From contig OY755241.1 in NCBI GenBank assembly GCA_963576725.1, positions 1,612,001-1,676,000 on the forward strand: a stretch of 64,000 nucleotides of DNA, read 5' to 3'. Below, one piece after another: positions 9,896 through 21,006 of the stretch. Both the position numbers and the translations under genes were made by a program. The first letter of the stretch is position 1. The number at the start of each line of letters is the position of its first letter. The notes beneath the pieces were generated by a model. It was not told the origin of the DNA, did not search any database, and saw nothing but the letters and a program-made list of their open reading frames with translations. The DNA comes from Azorinus chamasolen. Lineage: Eukaryota; Mollusca; Bivalvia; Cardiida; Solecurtidae.

Positions 9896-10258
9896 GTGCC
9901 ATATTGGACTTTTAAAACCAAATGTGTGAGCCCCAGGCATCAGGATATACAGATGGAGATGAGAAGTGGATTAGTGGAGAAGCGGATTACTTATACAAGG
10001 TGTGATCTTTCTTTTATAGGGCAATTATCGCCCAATTTAAAACCCAGCAACCTATTAGTATCAATATTAAAACAGCTAGGACTGTTAGACTTCGGGCAAT
10101 TTGGCTTAGCTAAATTTAGGGGTTCGAGAGGGGGCAACTCGAAATCAAAGCGTGTTTGGGATGTAAATAAAGGTGTTCATTTAAACAAATTAAGGGAAAT
10201 ACCCCAATCAATTCCAATTGTTTCTGGATCAAAAGGGAAATTCCATTTGCTGGCGTAA
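9896..10258 (+). CDS. 5' open frame of the L2-like LINE, function unknown
   Basis: 120 codons, basic, with a glycine/arginine/lysine-rich stretch (FRGSRGGNSKSKRV) before its end. It precedes the endonuclease frame and is out of frame with it. Many L2/CR1 elements have a basic segment just before the endonuclease, so this may be the degraded N-terminus of the polyprotein. I recognise no ORF1 domain. Confidence 0.4.
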   Translation: MPYWTFKTKCVSPRHQDIQMEMRSGLVEKRITYTRCDLSFIGQLSPNLKPSNLLVSILKQLGLLDFGQFGLAKFRGSRGGNSKSKRVWDVNKGVHLNKLREIPQSIPIVSGSKGKFHLLA

Positions 10259-10269
10259 ATTTCTATCAC

Positions 10270-13200
10270 TTGAAAGAGTTACCCCAGATAATCCGACCCA
10301 CTGTTTCAAAACCTCACAGAAACACTGGTAAATTCTCAGCAGTGCCCTTTTCCAGGGAAACGGACAATCTTGTACTTGTAAAACGCGAACCTCCGACGCC
10401 AGCCAGAATTCAGACTTTTGTGAAAGTATGCAGCATAAATCCTAGATCAGTCAAAAACAAGGCTCTTTCTATTTGCGACTATATTGTTTCAAATGACTTA
10501 GATGTGGTAGCCGTTACAGAAACCTGGCTCGGTAGTTCTGTAGACAAATCATGCCTAAGTGAACTAGTTCCCACCAATTACAAAATTGAACATGTCCCTC
10601 GCTGCAATGGCAACCGTGGCGGCGGGGTGGCAGTCATACATAAGACTTCAATAGGACTTCGCCTCCATTCGTCGACAAGAGATGGCGATTTCTCAAACTT
10701 TGAGTACATGGACTGCACCGTTAGTATCCGAGATTTCACTCTACGCCTAGTAGTCGTTTACAGACCACCGCCATCGCGGGGAAATGGCCTTAAAACCGGA
10801 GATTTTCTTGATAATGAATGGCCACTTTTCCTATCTGAATTTGTGACTTGTGACAGACCAGTCATCATTGTAGGGGACTTAAACATCCACATTGACAATC
10901 AAAATGACAGGAACACAGTTAACTTTGTTAGTACACTAGTCATTTGGATTGCAACAGCATGTGGATGAAGCCACTCATGTAGGTGGACATACCCTTGATG
11001 TTATTATCACGAGAAACGGTGATGACTGTGTGTCAAATATTGAGGTCGCCGATCCAGGACTATCTGACTGCACTGGTAAAGTTTTGCGCGATCATTTTTC
11101 CGTAACTTTCGAAGCAAAGGCGGCTAAACCTCCAACAGTGAGAAAAACTGTTTTATTTCGGAAACTTAGGGCAATTAATGTTGACTCATTTAAAAGAGAT
11201 CTCATCAACTCTGAACCCATCAAAGTAAGTTTGCAAATGACAGATGTTGATGAGCTGGTTAACACATATACACAAGCGCTGGCGGCACTTGCCGATAAAC
11301 ATGCCCCATTGTGTACTAAAACCATAACGCTCAGACCATCATGTCCGTGGTATACCCAGGAACTGCACGATGCTAAACATGCACGGCGCAAGTTGGAAAG
11401 AAATTGGAAAAAATCCAGACTCGCAATAGACCATCAGCTATACAGAGAACAGTGTGCCAACGTAAACAAGCTGTTGACAAAGGCAAAGGTTGATTTCTAC
11501 TCAGAAAAAGTAGAATCTTGCCAGGCAGACTCAAAGAGTCTTTTCAAAGTTACTAAGCACCTGCTAGGCACAACTAGTGACATCAAATTGCCTAAGACTT
11601 CGTCCTCAAGACAACTTGCACAAGACTTCAGTGACTTTTTTGTCAACAAAGTGGACAAAATTCGGGCAGATATTGCATCAGACACTGTATCGAGTGCACC
11701 AGTTATTACGGAAATGCAGCATGCAACGAACGCTTTTGATAGTTTTGTTACAGCTACAGAAGAAGAAGTAGAACAGATCATTAAGGCACCCCCTTGCAAG
11801 TCCTGTGAACTGGATCCTATACCTACATGGCTGTTAAAGTCATGCCTTGGTGAACTCCTACCGATTCTGAGCTCCTCTTTAGACACGGCCTACGTTCCAA
11901 AAAACTTCAAGATGTCACATGTCAGACCTATTTTGAAGAAACCGAATCTGGATTCAAACGAACTTAGGAATTATAGGCCGGTTTCGAATTTGCCATTTGT
12001 CTCCAAAGTGTTAGAAAAAGTGGTCGACAAGCGCATTGAGTCCCACTTGACCTCAAACGGACTACATGAGCATCATCAGTCGGCATACCGAAAGCATCAT
12101 TCAACGGAGACTGCTCTCCTGAAAGTTCAGAACGACATCCTTCAATCCCTAGATGGAAACGAAATAACAGTTCTGGTCATGCTTGACTTCTCGGCTGCAT
12201 TTGACACTATCGATCATGAAACTCTGCTAAAACGCCTGGAAAAAAGACTTCAGAATTATTGGAAAACCTCTTGAGTGGATAACCTCCTACCTGAATGACC
12301 GCTATCAAATAGTCTCAGTAGATGGAGAACTGTCCACCCCAGTTAAAATGGAATATAGCGTGCCACAGGGTTCCGTCCTAGGACCAAAACACTACATCAT
12401 GTACACGAAACCTGTCGGCTCAATCTGCAGAAACCATGGGCTTAATCACCATTTCTATGCCGATGACTCACAGTTATACCTGTCCTTTAAGCCCAAGGGC
12501 ATATCCTGTCAACTGGAAGCTTTATCGCGAGTTGAGGACTGTCTCAAAGAAGTAGTCTCTTGGATGCATCAGAACATGCTGAAGCTCAATACTGACAAGA
12601 CTGAGGTCATTCTGTTTCATACAAAAAACACAGAAGTACCTGCAGAGGTTAGTGTGCAAGTAGGACCCTCTAAAATCAGGCCATCTTTGTGTATAAAGAA
12701 TCTCGGTGCATGGCTCGATTCACAAATGGATATGACATCACATGTCAATTCCGTGTGTAGGTCTAGTTATGCACAGCTCCGACAAATAGGCCATATTAGA
12801 AAGTACCTCTCACCTGATGCTACCAAGACTTTGGTAAACTCTCTTGTTACATCGAAAATAGACTACTGCAATTCACTGTTGCATGGGATTTCAAACAACT
12901 CACTGCGGAAATTTCAAAGAGTGCAAAACACAGCAGCCCGCATCATAACAAGAACTTCTCGATATAATCATATCACGCCGGTTTTGAAGGAACTTCACTG
13001 GCTTCCGGTTCAACATCGGATTGAATTCAAAATTCTGACTCTTACGTATAAAGCCATGCACAATGAATCTCCCAAATACATTGTCGACATGCTTGACGTA
13101 TACAGGCCGCGCAGAGAGTTAAGGTCAGCAAGCAGATCATTGTCGTTGGTTGTGCCAAAAAGTCGTAAGGTAAAATACAGTGAGAGAAGTTTCATGCATG

Positions 13201-13307
13201 CAGCTCCGAAACTTTGGAATGCTCTACCTTCAGGCATTAGAGACGCAAGGTCACTGGCATGTTTCAAAAGGTGTCTGAAAACGCACTTTTTCAACATTTG
13301 TTACTAG
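10270..13307 (+). pseudogene. L2/CR1-like LINE endonuclease-reverse transcriptase, two frameshifts
   Basis: The AP endonuclease domain shows VCSINPRSVKNKA, VVAVTETWL, RGGGVAVIH, VVYRPP, IIVGDLNIH and DHFSVTF. The RT shows NYRPVSNLPFVSKVLEKVV, HQSAYRKHHSTETALLKV, MLDFSAAFDTIDH, SVPQGSVLGP and HFYADDSQLYL. There is no RNase H. The C-terminus has TLVTSKIDYCNSLL-type and LHWLPVQHRIEFKI motifs. Frameshifts near 10935 and near 12250 each look like a single-base change, because the protein resumes in sense in the next frame. It is otherwise well preserved, so the insertion is fairly recent. Confidence 0.85.
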
Positions 13308-13319
13308 GACAGTTTTGTT

Positions 13320-13850
13320 CAGAATAGGAATGGCTTTCAGCCAACCTATTAAGCTAACCGATTACCCAATAGTCATGTACAGTGGCAACTAAGCTAAGGA
13401 TAGGAATGGCTTTCAGCCAACCTATTAAGCTAACAGTTGACCCAGTAGTCATGTACAGTGGCAACTGAGTTCAGGATAGGAATGGCTTTCAGCCAACCTA
13501 TCAAGCTAACAGTTGACCCAATAGTCATATAAATGGAATGATTTTCAGTCAGCCCATTTATTCTAATTTATGATATTGATGAGCATGGCTTTCAGTCAAC
13601 TTGTCTGTATCAAGTTTGTTAATATAGATTATTCTAATTTGTGATATTGATGAGCATGGCTTTCAGTCAACTTGTCTGTATCAAGTTTTGTTAATACAGA
13701 TTATTCTAATTTGTGATATTGATGAGCATGGCTTTCAGTCAACTTGTCTGTATCAAGTTTGTTAATATAGTTTATTCTAATTTGTGATATTGATGAGCAT
13801 GGCTTTCAGTCAACTTGTCTGTATCAAGTTTGTTAATACAGTTTATGCTA
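13320..13850 (+). repeat. Tandem repeats in the LINE 3' UTR
   Basis: Two related arrays: about three units of roughly 75 bp with aggaatggctttcagccaac, then four units of about 71 bp with gatgagcatggctttcagtc. The shared GGCTTTCAG core suggests the second array derives from the first. Confidence 0.8.
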
Positions 13851-14096
13851 TTTCTTGCGGATAGTGATTTTATATCTATTGTATATATTTTGCTTATCTT
13901 TCACTGACCGGGTGGAAAATCCTGTAGTTCCTTCCGGCTAGCGATTTCATATATATTGTACATCTTTCATTGTCTGGATAGATAATCATGCGGATGGTTC
14001 CGGTTAGTGATTTTATCCAGTGAAGCGCTTTTGAACGCACATATCCAGTGTGAAAAGAGCGCTATATAAATGTGGTATAATAATAATAATAATAAT

Positions 14097-15709
14097 TACC
14101 ATATATTTAAGATTATAGCTAGGTAGTCCCGGGATGGGGCCAATATTGACCTAAAGAAACAATGTTGATAGTGGGTTAGTGCAGTGGTTCTGGAGAATAT
14201 TTTCAAAAATTTAGAATATTGATTTTATCAAGACAATCATTCTGACCAATGAAGACTTGGCTAAAATGTGACCTAGAGTGATTTTTTTAAGATTTGACCT
14301 AGTGCCGCGCCGACCATGATCAAACTCAACATTAATATCATAAAGACAACATTCTGAGGAACTTTGAGGAAGATTGGGCTAAAAATGTGACAGCTGGAGT
14401 CTAAACAAATTTTAGATATAACCTAGTTTTTGCCGCCCCCCCCCCCCCCCTCCCATAACCCACTTTCAAACTCTTCCAAGATTTTAGATTTTATCAAGAC
14501 AATCTAAGTTTCATGAAGACTGAGCTAAAATGTAACCTAGCGTGTTCACAAGGTTTTCCTACCATTTGACCTCGTGACCTAGTTTTTGACCCCAAATGAC
14601 CCACTTTCAAACGCATCCTAGATTTTATCAAGACAATCATGATAAGTATAATAAGATTGGACAGAAAATGATCTGTAGAGTAATCAGAAGCTTTTTCTAC
14701 TGTTTTATCTAATGACCTAGTTGTTGACCCCACGTAACCCACTTTCAAACATGTCCGAGATTTTATCAAAACAATAATTATAAAGTTTCATGACAATTGA
14801 GTTGAGAATGTGACCACTAGTGTTCACAAGGTTTTTCTACTATTTGACCTGGTGACCTAGTTTATGACCCACTTTCACAGACGTCAGAGAGTTTAACAGG
14901 ACATTCATTCTGACAGTTTCATGAAGATTGGACTGAAAATATGACTTCTAAATTGTTTACAAGGTGTTCTTATTATATGACCCAGTGACCTTTTTTACTG
15001 ACCCCACGTGACCCACTTTCAAACTCATCCAAGATTTTATCACGACAATCATTCTGACAAAGTTTCATGAATATTGGGCAAAAAATGTGACCTGGAGCGT
15101 TCGCAAGGTTTTTTCTTCTATTTGACCTGGTGACATAGTTTTTGACTCCACATGACCCACTTTCGAACCCGTTCGAGATTTAATCAGGACAATCGTTCTG
15201 ACAAAGTTTTATGAAGATTATGCTGAAAATGTGACCCGAATTGTTCACAAGGTTTTCTATATGACCTAGTTTTTGACCCCACGTGACCCACTTTCGAACT
15301 AGTCCGAGATTTTATCAGGACAATCATTCTGACAGCTTCATGAAGATTGGTCTGAAAATGTGACCTGAAGAGTGTTCACAAGGTTTTCTATTTGACCTTG
15401 TGACCTAGGTTTTGACTGCACATGACCCACTTTTAAATTCGTCCGAGATTTTATCAGGACAATCATTCTGACAAAGTGTCATGACAATTGGGCTGAAAAT
15501 GTGACCTCTAAATTGTTCACAAGCTTTTATTATATGACCTAGTGACCTAGTTTTTGACCCCACGTGACCTACTTTCGAGATTATATCAAGACAATCATTC
15601 TGAAGATTAGACTAACATTGTGACCGCTGGAGTGTTCACAAGCCAATTGTTGTCGACGCACATTCAAGTCTCCAAAAAGCTCTCGCTAAGCTTTGCTCAG
15701 GTGAGCTAA
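14097..15709. mobile_element. Hairpin-ended tandem-repeat element, copy 3, main piece
   Basis: It starts accatatatttaagattata (compare accatagatttaagattttt at 45740 and 53955) and runs through about ten units of the roughly 145-bp repeat (TGACCTAGTTTTTGACCCCA, ATTTTATCAAGACAATCATT). It ends GCTTTGCTCAGGTGAGCTAAAA. Open frames in it reflect the repeat period. It contains a C-rich run near 14440. Confidence 0.75.
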
Positions 15710-15852
15710 AAGAACAGCTCCACAAGAAAACAGTAGATGTACATAACTACCAAAACCCAGAGACGCAAAAAGACAAAACAAATAAACAATAGGGGAAGAT
15801 GAAAGTACCGCCTTGGAACGGTCAGTGACAATAGTCCTTTACACTTAATGTT
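15710..15852 (-). repeat. PLE family 1 3' UTR fragment, proximal piece
   Basis: Minus strand carries CTGACCGTTCCAAGGCGGTA followed by the T-rich UTR. It continues the fragment at 9614-9657 after removal of the nested elements. Confidence 0.7.
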
Positions 15853-15960
15853 AATAATGGAAAAGTAGTAAAGTCAAGCAGGCAAAGCCACATGCAAGAC
15901 GCAACCACCACCAAAACACCGATAGACAGCATGACACACACACACACAACCACAAACCCT
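15853..15960 (-). repeat. PLE family 2 3' UTR fragment
   Basis: Minus strand includes a (GT)n stretch, GTCATGCTGTCTATCGGTGT and TTGACTTTACTACTTTTCCAT, matching 24895-24980. Confidence 0.7.
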
Positions 15961-16511
15961 TTACTCCATATATACTTAAATAAAAAGTAAACAGAGCAGA
16001 TCCTTATTAACTTTATCATTCAGGAAAAAAAGTAAACAGCAGATCCTTATAATTTTTATCATTCAGGGGACATAACTGAAAACAAAACAAAAGGCATGTC
16101 TATCGAGTAAAGAATTAACAGTGGTAGACTCCTACAGGGCACGCCTATTATGGGTCTACTCACTTTGCAAAGCCATTAAAATGCACATCTATCATGTAAA
16201 AAGTTAAATAGGAAACCGACAAACAGGGAATACATTGGCCATGTTTTTTAATGAGCCAGTCATCTGCTTTGTTAACTTCCAAAGGTCATATCATCAAAAC
16301 CAATTATTGCCGAAACATAGCTTCAGTCAGTATAATCTGTGGCCATTTAAACCTTTTATGTAGTCTACATCTACACTGATTAGGTTTGAGTCTATACTGC
16401 TCACATCGGTAAAAACAATTATGATAGTATCACACTACCAAGTAGTGCATAATGCTTTTAACTTTTGGAAATGCAGTTGTTCCGACGAGAAGGCATCGGT
16501 CATATTCCTAC
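15961..16511 (-). other. Intron sequence, nothing recognised
   Basis: Part of intron 3 of the minus-strand host gene, directly before exon 3 in genome order. Only weak short repeats (AAAAAGTAAACAGAGCAGATCC-type segments near 15985 and 16030) are visible. Confidence 0.4.
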
Positions 16512-16601
16512 CTTCCTCGTAGACAGCATCACAGAGCGCTTCACAATCCACAAAATCGTTTTTACCACTGCATTCTGTAGAATTCCAGGGATCACAGACA
16601 C
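16512..16601 (-). CDS. Exon 3 of temptin/copper-monooxygenase-like gene
   Basis: A 90-base exon encoding VCDPWNSTECSGKNDFVDCE, then ALCDAVYEE. It links the temptin domain (LSHPG-VCDP junction shared with exon 2) to the monooxygenase domain. The acceptor is gatgttttattcacag and the donor GAGGAAG|GTAGGAA. It starts with two bases and ends with one, consistent with both neighbours. Five cysteines suggest a secreted, disulfide-bonded linker. Confidence 0.8.
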
Positions 16602-17827
16602 CTGTGAATAAAACATCAAAGTCAGTATCCAACATATTTGACACTCGTAACATCACCAGGACACAAATTGTCTGAAACTCTAGCTACAACAGGATTCAAA
16701 GTATTTGACACTTCACCAGGACACAAAGTGTCTGAAGCTCAATTTATAGTCTCGTCCGAAGGACTTGGTCCGTCGGGGGATCGAACCTGAATCTGGGTTT
16801 ACACTGTTTGTGGATGTTAAAACTTTATTTCTGATCTAGATCTACATTGTTAACTCTGGGTTAACACTGTTTACTAGTATCATGATCGATATTTCTTACC
16901 TGGTTCCTACTGACACCATGATTATCATTTCTGACCTGGTTCTCACTGACACCATGATTGACATTTCTGAACTGGATCAATATTGTCAACTGACATCATG
17001 AATGACCTTATTTCTTACCTGGTTCTACACTGTTTACTAGTATCATGTTTGACATATAGTTCTGATCCGTGTTTACAATACTGATATCATAATTGACATC
17101 ATTTCTGATCTGAGTCTACATTGTTAACTGACATTATATCTGATACGAGTCTATGCTGTTTGTAATGAACTAAGACCTCTTCCCTTTAGAGAAGGCATCG
17201 GAGTCTATTTACATTAGCGAAAAAATGTGGATTGATGCCATAGTGCAAGGTCAGATCTGAGTGTAGTTTTTTGCTATCGGTATATATAATATTTACATTA
17301 AATTGTTTATTGGATACTTAATCTTTTTACTGCTATATTCAAAGTGAAATGGTCATCAAGTTTCCAGTAGACTCCATTACGCATGAAAAGCTATAATTTA
17401 CCAAAATACTTTGAATGACCCTCTAAGAGGGTTCTGATTTTGATCTACACTTTTTGCAAATGCATTCAAAGGTTTACGTAAGTGGTTTGGTATGTATACA
17501 ATATCACCCGTTGACATGTAGATTAGCTTATAACACCATATAAACCTTTACTCCATAGACAAATTTTGGAACATTTGCAAACAGTAAACCAAGATCAGAC
17601 CGCATTGTATGAGTCATCTTATCAGGGTCTTTGTTTACTATGACACAACACAGACATGTTTCGAAAGTTCCTGCCATGGTAACATCTTGTTCACGGTGCC
17701 AGCAAGTGCTATCAGGTGGTCAGTGTTTTGTGTGGCGGCCGTAAAGTGTCGTTGTATCTTCTGGTTTGTCGGGATCAATAGTTTCGATGTTAATAGTTTT
17801 GCAAATTGAATACCGCTTAACGGCTCA
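16602..17827 (-). repeat. Intron 2, left part, with degenerate short tandem repeats
   Basis: From 16790 to 17170 degenerate units around CACTGACACCATGATTGACA and TTCTGACCTGGTTC recur irregularly. A half hairpin of the MITE type (AACCAAGATCAGACC, TTATCAGGGTCTTTGTTTAC) is at 17583-17640. No exon is seen. Confidence 0.45.
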
Positions 17828-18061
17828 TTAACCCTTCGCTTACTATTCACGTCAATATATCTACCTGTAAATAGTGAAGACCCAGATGAGACTCATCAGG
17901 GTCTGCACTATTTACAAGTTGATTGTGCAACCAGTGCACTCCACAACAGTGATTGCACAGCAAAATACTTGTATACAGACAGTGAATATATATGTAATTA
18001 ACAACAGGGCATGGGTAAAGAATGAGAAACGTATTTTAAAATTCAGCAAACGAATGGTTAA
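17828..18061. mobile_element. TTAA/CCC-ended MITE with central hairpin
   Basis: It begins TTAACCCTTCGCTTACTATT and ends AGCAAACGAATGGTTAA, an inverted pair. The middle has GTAAATAGTGAAGACCCAGA and its inverse TCATCAGGGTCTGCACTATTTAC. It is the same family as 28467-28716. Confidence 0.75.
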
Positions 18062-18609
18062 CATATTCAATAAATATATTCTGAATGTGGGAAAATTGCA
18101 GACTAGGTTTGTTCACGCGTAGTAAATAAAAGTGCAACACTACTCACACCCTAACCAGATCTGCAATTTTCTCATTTTGAATTGCTGTTTTTGCTTTCGA
18201 AGGATATGCTCTATTTTGTTTGATCAATAATCTTATCTTATCATTTATATACCAGGTCCCGATGTTATAAAACTGTTTGATCGAGTATTCTCAAATATTT
18301 GAATTAGCATGAATTCGGACTCAGAATTTTAAGGACTTCGGGCAAAGTATACATGAAAACAGATTCTGTCGAAACGCTTATCGTGGAAGAAAACAGTCTT
18401 CTATGACATCAAATACTGTCGGAAGTAAAATAACCTAACACAGTATCAAGTACATGAGCGGATGGAAGTACAAACTGTAAAATCACAACGTATAAACAAA
18501 AGTAGTTCGTCGAAGTCCGTTGTATTGACCAAAGCATAATACACTGTCTTAGCATCAAGCATTCACGAAATCATAATAAAAGTACACATGTACTAACAAA
18601 ACAAGAAAA

Positions 18610-18985
18610 ACATTACTCATTCTATCACAACACCAAGTAAAGACAAAAAAATAGTGTTGTGCACATTCTGTCACACAACACTAAGTATAAAAAAAACCAA
18701 ACGCATAAAATTCAATGACAACGCTAAATATAGACAAAAATATTTTTCTGTTACAGCAATAAGTGTAGACAAAAATATAATATTCTGTCACAAAAAAGTA
18801 TACACAAAAACAAAACATTCTGTCACAACACTAAGTATAGCCAAAACATACAATATCCTGTCACAACACTGAGTATAGACAAATACATAACATTTCGTCA
18901 CAACACCAAGTATAGACAAATATTAACCATCTGTCACACTGCCGAGTATACACGACAATATAGCATTCTATGATAACATAAGTAT
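18610..18985. repeat. About 39-bp tandem repeat array
   Basis: Units of the form ctgtcacaacactaagtata followed by GACAAAAACATAACATT repeat about nine times with divergence. The stretch from 18062 to 18609 before it shows nothing recognisable. Confidence 0.7.
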
Positions 18986-19085
18986 ACAGGAACATTAAAA
19001 TACCCTTTCATAATACGAAATAAAGGTGCAAGTATAACATTTCTTGGCACGTATACATGTGTTTGGTTTTTAACATATGTTTTAC

Positions 19086-19218
19086 CTGGGTGTGACAGGC
19101 CAGTAGTTACGGAAGGCCGGGTACCAGGTGTCCACGTGCAGTCTGGATCACCCAGTTCGTCCCCATTGGTCCGACCATCGCCATCCGAGTCCATCTCGCA
19201 AAGAATTGAGTTCCACTT
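19086..19218 (-). CDS. Exon 2 of temptin/copper-monooxygenase-like gene
   Basis: 44 codons plus one base: KWNSILCEMDSDGDGRTNGD, then ELGDPDCTWTPGTRPS, then TGLSHP. The W-x3-LC-x2-DSDGDGxTNGxELGDPxC signature is characteristic of temptin, the Aplysia water-borne pheromone protein, and of temptin domains in other mollusc proteins. The DSDGDG segment is a calcium-binding-like loop. The acceptor is atgtatttgtag; the donor is CCCAG|GTAAAA. Confidence 0.88.
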
Positions 19219-19279
19219 CTACAAATACATGCAAGGGTTTTGGTTTTTTATCATGTAACATTTAGTTTGGAAAAAAACC

Positions 19280-19570
19280 CAGTCAAACAGGGAGAGCCAC
19301 ATACGAAAGGACACTGCACCAAACAAGAAACCACACAGCCACAAGACAAAACCGAACGGGACGCATATCTATGAAATCAAGCAGGAAAAGGAAAAGTGCA
19401 CACCCAACACACGGACATACACGAGGTGAACACAAAACATTAACAAACATGCAAGTACTAGAGATAAACATTCCAAACATGAACAAAAGCACAAGTACAA
19501 AGACACAAGACAAACAAAAGTAAAGGTGACGAAGAGAGTACCTCCTTGGCACGGTCAGTAGCAGGGCAGC
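19280..19570 (-). repeat. Diverged PLE 3' UTR fragment
   Basis: The minus strand has CTGACCGTGCCAAGGAGGTA, TCTCTTCGTCACCTTTACTT and the T/G-rich UTR of family 2 type, but it differs enough to be a third subfamily. The open frames in it are not genes. Confidence 0.65.
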
Positions 19571-19734
19571 ACCTTCAACTCATTTAAGTATACTGCCAGG
19601 AATATGTATATCCATTTTACCATTTTCACTAATATTCTAAAAGTGGGTGGTCCTTCGAAAGCAAAAGTAGTAATGCCACTAAACACGTGATGAATACCCC
19701 CGCACGGTAGCCTTGTTTGCTAATCAAAGTTTGT

Positions 19735-20545
19735 GATACCAACTACCCATGTAACAGGACCAAATGACAAAAATACTCAAAGTTCAAGTGGAGATCAGTC
19801 TGTAATGCCTGCCACTAAACACCGGAATATTGTGTCTTGCACATGTACTATTTGTGGTTATTATGTATGTAAAGTATCAATTCAATAACTTTCAAAATTG
19901 GAGGAGTGTGCAACATCAACTCCCCATGTTTCAGGGGGAGATAATTCTGCAATGGCCAGTGGTAAACCCATGAAAATTGCGTCTTCCACATCTACCATTC
20001 GTGGTTATTATATATACAATATTTGAATTCAAAAACTTTAAAACTGAAGTGGAAGTTCACGACACCAACTCCCCGTGTGTCATGCCAAAATGAAAAAAAA
20101 CATACTAAAAGTTCAAGTGTAGATAATTCTGCACTGCCAAGCGGTAAACATGTGAAAATTATGTCGTGCATATCTACCATTCGTGGTTATTATATATACC
20201 AAATATAAACTAAATATATTTAAGGTTGAAGGAGTTTGCGACACCAACACCACATGTTTCATGCCAAGAAATACTCAAAGTTCAAGGGGAGATAATTATG
20301 CAATGCCCAGCGATAAACAAGTGAAAAGTGTCTTCCACATCTACCATTCACGGGGAGTTCGTGTCATGTTTCATGAAAAATGTCAAAAAGCTCAACGTTC
20401 AGATGGGGGGGGGGGTAATTCTGTAATTACCAGCAGTAAACGCATGCAAATTGCGTCTTGCACATTTACCATTTGTGGTTATGTATACTAAAATAAATCC
20501 AATAGCTTTGAAACTGATAGAGGAGTTCGTGACACCGACTACCAA
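19735..20545. repeat. About 150-180-bp tandem repeat, roughly five units
   Basis: Each unit has gacaccaactccccatgttt-like, AAAGTTCAAGTGGAGATAAT, GTCTTGCACATCTACCATT and TCGTGGTTATTATATATAC segments. Units vary in length. It lies in intron 1 of the host gene. Confidence 0.75.
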
Positions 20546-20802
20546 TGTTCAAATGCGGACGGACCGCCCGACCAACTGACCTGACCGCTCGACAGGATGA
20601 TTCCAGTATACCCCCACACACTTAAAAAGAGAAAATTGCAGACTATGCGTGTCATAGATGTAGAAAGCATATAACGCTATCGACATGTTTGTTTTGTTAA
20701 TGAAACGCCTTCTCGGTTGCTATGAGTTTGAATACAGTATGTCTGGAAATTGTAGGCCCGTGCTAGCCTGAAAAGATCAAACATTCGAAAAGGTTCACTT
20801 AC

Positions 20803-21004
20803 TAAACCATTTGAGGCAAAGTCGAGTCCAAATGAGTTTCTGGCCCCAGTTCCAAGGTAAAGCTGGTGACCCACGCCCCTCCATATGTATTCAGGGTTAC
20901 AGGGGTGGGGAACCTGGTATCCGTTAGGTATTCTCGACCGGAAGTTGTAATGTCCGAACGAATTTCTGGTCAAAATGGTGGCAAGTAGACCAAACACTAT
21001 AAAT
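20803..21004 (-). CDS. Exon 1 or 2 (first coding exon seen) of temptin/copper-monooxygenase-like gene
   Basis: One base plus 67 codons. FIVFGLLATIL looks like the hydrophobic core of a signal peptide, followed by YNFRSRIPNGYQVPHPC, NPEYIWRGVGH and GARNSFGLDFASNGL, the conserved N-terminal half of temptin. The donor TTA|GTAAGTG leaves phase 0, matching exon 2. The acceptor tttttcacgcag precedes the first base and there is no in-frame ATG, so the start codon must be in a short upstream exon that I could not locate. Confidence 0.85.
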
Positions 21005-21006
21005 CT

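Larger units (their letters stand above)
9691..14096 (+). mobile_element. L2/CR1-like LINE, near full length but decayed
   Basis: An APE-type non-LTR retrotransposon: 5' region, endonuclease plus RT frame (10270-13307), a 3' UTR of tandem repeats, and an end gagcgctatataaatgtggt followed by (ATA)n. That tail is typical of L2-like LINEs and their SINEs. The element splits a hairpin-ended repeat element exactly between CACCTGATT and TTACCATA. Confidence 0.8.

Noticed and set aside
10935..12260. Introns in the L2-like LINE frame
   Set aside because: At both breaks the protein continues in the adjacent frame with no missing residues, so single-base indels explain them.
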